From: Phycisphaerales bacterium | GTDB taxonomy: Bacteria > Planctomycetota > Phycisphaerae > Phycisphaerales > UBA5793 | DNA length: 64,000 bases | NCBI GenBank assembly: GCA_020852515.1 | Contig: JADZAS010000002.1 | Coordinates: 62,001-126,000, forward strand | Direction of reading: 5' to 3' | Part shown: piece by piece, positions 62,636 through 64,000 of the stretch | Layout of the letters: every line of letters begins with the position of its first letter | How positions within the stretch are numbered: position 1 is the first letter of the stretch | Made by a program: the position numbers and the translations under genes | The notes under the pieces: model-generated | Database searches by the model: none | Seen by the model: the letters and a program-made list of their open reading frames with translations, nothing else | Told to the model about the DNA's origin: nothing

Positions 62636-62861
62636 CACGGACCTCCTCCTGCTCGAATACGCCGGCGGCAAGGGTGATGTGGCAGTGCCGGCGTCGAGAG
62701 TGGAGCAAATTATCCTCTATCCCGGCCCGCAGGTGCAAACAAAACCTGGCCGGAGAGATGAAAAACGACGATTTTCTTGCTGCGGCCGGAGGCGAAGGCC
62801 TCTGGCTGGTGCGCCGACATCGGAATGAAGACGCCGCAGGGCCGAAGTAAGCCGCGGGATC

Positions 62862-63305
62862 TCAGCGGGGTGGGCTGGAGAGTGCGTCCACCGGCTTGCC
62901 CACGATGAAGAACTCGTGGACACCCGAGCCGCGCAGGCGGTTGACCAGTTCGATGAACACCGGCAGGCGGTCGGCGCGGCCTTGCATGTCAGCCGCGAGG
63001 TAGACGCGGGCGTCGGGCTTGGCCGCAAGCGCCTCCTGCAGCACGCCGATGACGGCGTCAAGATCGGTCGGCCGGGCATCGACAAAAAGTGAGCCATCGG
63101 CGTCGAGCGTAATGGAGATCGCATCCACGTTGCTTGCAGGTCGTCCCTGGCTCAATTCAGGAAGCTGCACCGGCAACACCTCGGCGCGGATCAGCAGCAC
63201 CATCGCGTAGATGAAAAAAGCCAGCAACAGGAAGATCACGTCCAGCAACGGCATGATTTCGAGGCGAGGCTCGAGCGAGGTGTCGCGGGCGATGCGCACG
63301 GCCAT
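62862..63305 (-). CDS. ExbD/TolR family protein
   Basis: 147-residue inner-membrane protein of the proton-driven ExbB-ExbD/TolQ-TolR type. A single helix (residues 20-42) contains Asp22 in MPLLDVIFLLL, the proton-path residue. The periplasmic domain follows (VDAISITLDADGSLFVDARP, RVYLAADMQGRADRLPVFIELVNRLRGSGVHEFFIVGKP). No exbB/tolQ partner lies within the visible sequence upstream; it may lie elsewhere. It is divergent from the metallophosphoesterase gene with 59 bases between starts. Confidence 0.9.
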   Translation of the reverse strand: MAVRIARDTSLEPRLEIMPLLDVIFLLLAFFIYAMVLLIRAEVLPVQLPELSQGRPASNVDAISITLDADGSLFVDARPTDLDAVIGVLQEALAAKPDARVYLAADMQGRADRLPVFIELVNRLRGSGVHEFFIVGKPVDALSSPPR

Positions 63306-63364
63306 GGAGAGGCATTGTAGGAGCCGGCGCCGGGGGCCGGTCAGGGAATGGGCTATGGTTGGCC

Positions 63365-64000
63365 ATGCAGTTTCAGACGGATTTCACCAACGCCGCGGCG
63401 GTGATCCAATTGCTCGGGCAGGCCGCCCGAACGCTTCGCGAATCGCCCTTGCGGCGCGGCTCGACCGTCCATCTGCCCCGCCGAGGCAGGCTCGTCGCCA
63501 CCGGCGATCTGCATGACAACCCCTACCACCTCGAGAGCATTCTTGCGCTGGCGCGGCTCGATGCGTCGATCGACCATCACGTCACGCTGCACGAACTGAT
63601 CCACGGCGAGAACCTCATCAACGGCATGGACTTCAGCCATCGCATGCTTCTTCGCGCGGCCGAACTCGTCGTGCGCTATCCGCTGCAGGTGCACCCCTTG
63701 CTGGCCAACCACGAGATGTCGCAAATGACCGGCCGCGGCGTGAGCAAAGGTGCGGGCGACTCGGTCATCCTCTTCAACGATGCGATCGAGTTCACCTTCG
63801 GCGATGACGCGGCCGCTGTCATTGACGCCATCAACGGCTTTCTGCGTGCCTGGCCGCTGGCGCTGCGGACCGACTCGGGCATCCTCTGCTCGCACAGCCT
63901 GCCGGCCGAGCACGTCATGAAGACGTTTGATCCCGGCGTGCTCGATCGGGAACTCGAAGCCGCCGACTTCGAGCCGCGAACAGGTTCGGCATACCTCCTG
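63365..64000 (+). CDS. Metallophosphoesterase, 5' part
   Basis: The frame runs off the window at codon 212. The calcineurin-like pattern is RLVATGDLHDNPYHLESILAL (the Asp and His of GDxH), later LLANHEMSQMTGRG (the NHE motif). In between, HHVTLHELIHGENLINGMDFSH may provide further ligands. The missing 3' part should contain the GxxH/GH ligands. Such enzymes hydrolyse phosphomonoesters or diesters; some dephosphorylate proteins (Ser/Thr). ATG 63365 has no strong ribosome site. Codon use agrees with the neighbours. Confidence 0.75.
   Translation, partial: MQFQTDFTNAAAVIQLLGQAARTLRESPLRRGSTVHLPRRGRLVATGDLHDNPYHLESILALARLDASIDHHVTLHELIHGENLINGMDFSHRMLLRAAELVVRYPLQVHPLLANHEMSQMTGRGVSKGAGDSVILFNDAIEFTFGDDAAAVIDAINGFLRAWPLALRTDSGILCSHSLPAEHVMKTFDPGVLDRELEAADFEPRTGSAYLL

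Overview
This 64 kb, high-GC window carries about 54 protein genes (two cut by the window edges), two pseudogenes, no rRNA or tRNA that I could see, and no complete mobile element. The gene style points to a planctomycete, most likely class Phycisphaerae: HAF-repeat and SBBP beta-propeller secreted proteins, many large secreted proteins with Cys-rich tails, small membrane proteins ending in a CxxCGYDLRG...CPECG zinc ribbon, a phosphate-selective type porin, a long-tailed PurF and a sigma-70 factor with an unusual N-terminus. The assignment is inference from gene content; no marker rRNA is present.

Layout. 1-2135: end of the elongasome pair PBP2-RodA. 2229-4975: Mn-type superoxide dismutase, a sigma-70 factor and a DUF5658-like membrane protein. 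5178-10438: secreted and envelope proteins (a secreted protein with the shared C-terminal domain described below, a C39-like protease, a HAF-repeat protein, an outer-membrane porin). 10738-23604: scattered metabolic and small genes (DUF3891, KDPG aldolase, PrpD, L,D-transpeptidase, a broken sulfotransferase, acetyltransferase, acyl desaturase, VOC protein, cysteine hydrolase and several small unknowns). 23741-24064: a rhodanese with an in-frame TGA followed by a textbook bacterial SECIS hairpin, i.e. a probable selenoprotein that ordinary gene calling would cut at residue 66.

26030-31508: an isocitrate/isopropylmalate-type dehydrogenase and a homoaconitase (LYS4)-like hydratase, with a pseudogene between them that is a fusion of the start of the first and the end of the second. 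33950-39938: a minus-strand run encoding a two-subunit CoA ligase and a short citrate-synthase-like lyase (resembling citryl-CoA synthetase plus citryl-CoA lyase), then an acetyltransferase, an HD-like protein and a tryptophanase. Together with PrpD and the dehydrogenase/hydratase pair, the window is rich in tricarboxylate chemistry. 40087-42080: acetyltransferase, MiaE and an AIM24 protein. 42233-47157: two large secreted proteins, one a metallopeptidase. 48158-57490: housekeeping genes (PurF, a PpiD-like foldase, ribosomal protein S4, MnmG, an RRM RNA-binding protein, PurD, BCP peroxiredoxin). 57551-62635: two tandem paralogous SBBP propeller proteins. 62862-64000: an ExbD protein and the start of a metallophosphoesterase.

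The two most interesting points are the selenocysteine rhodanese and a roughly 90-residue C-terminal domain with four cysteines that ends five otherwise unrelated secreted proteins (5178-6059, 42233-44020, 44293-47157, 57551-60034, 60101-62635). Its invariant position suggests a common sorting, anchoring or binding role.
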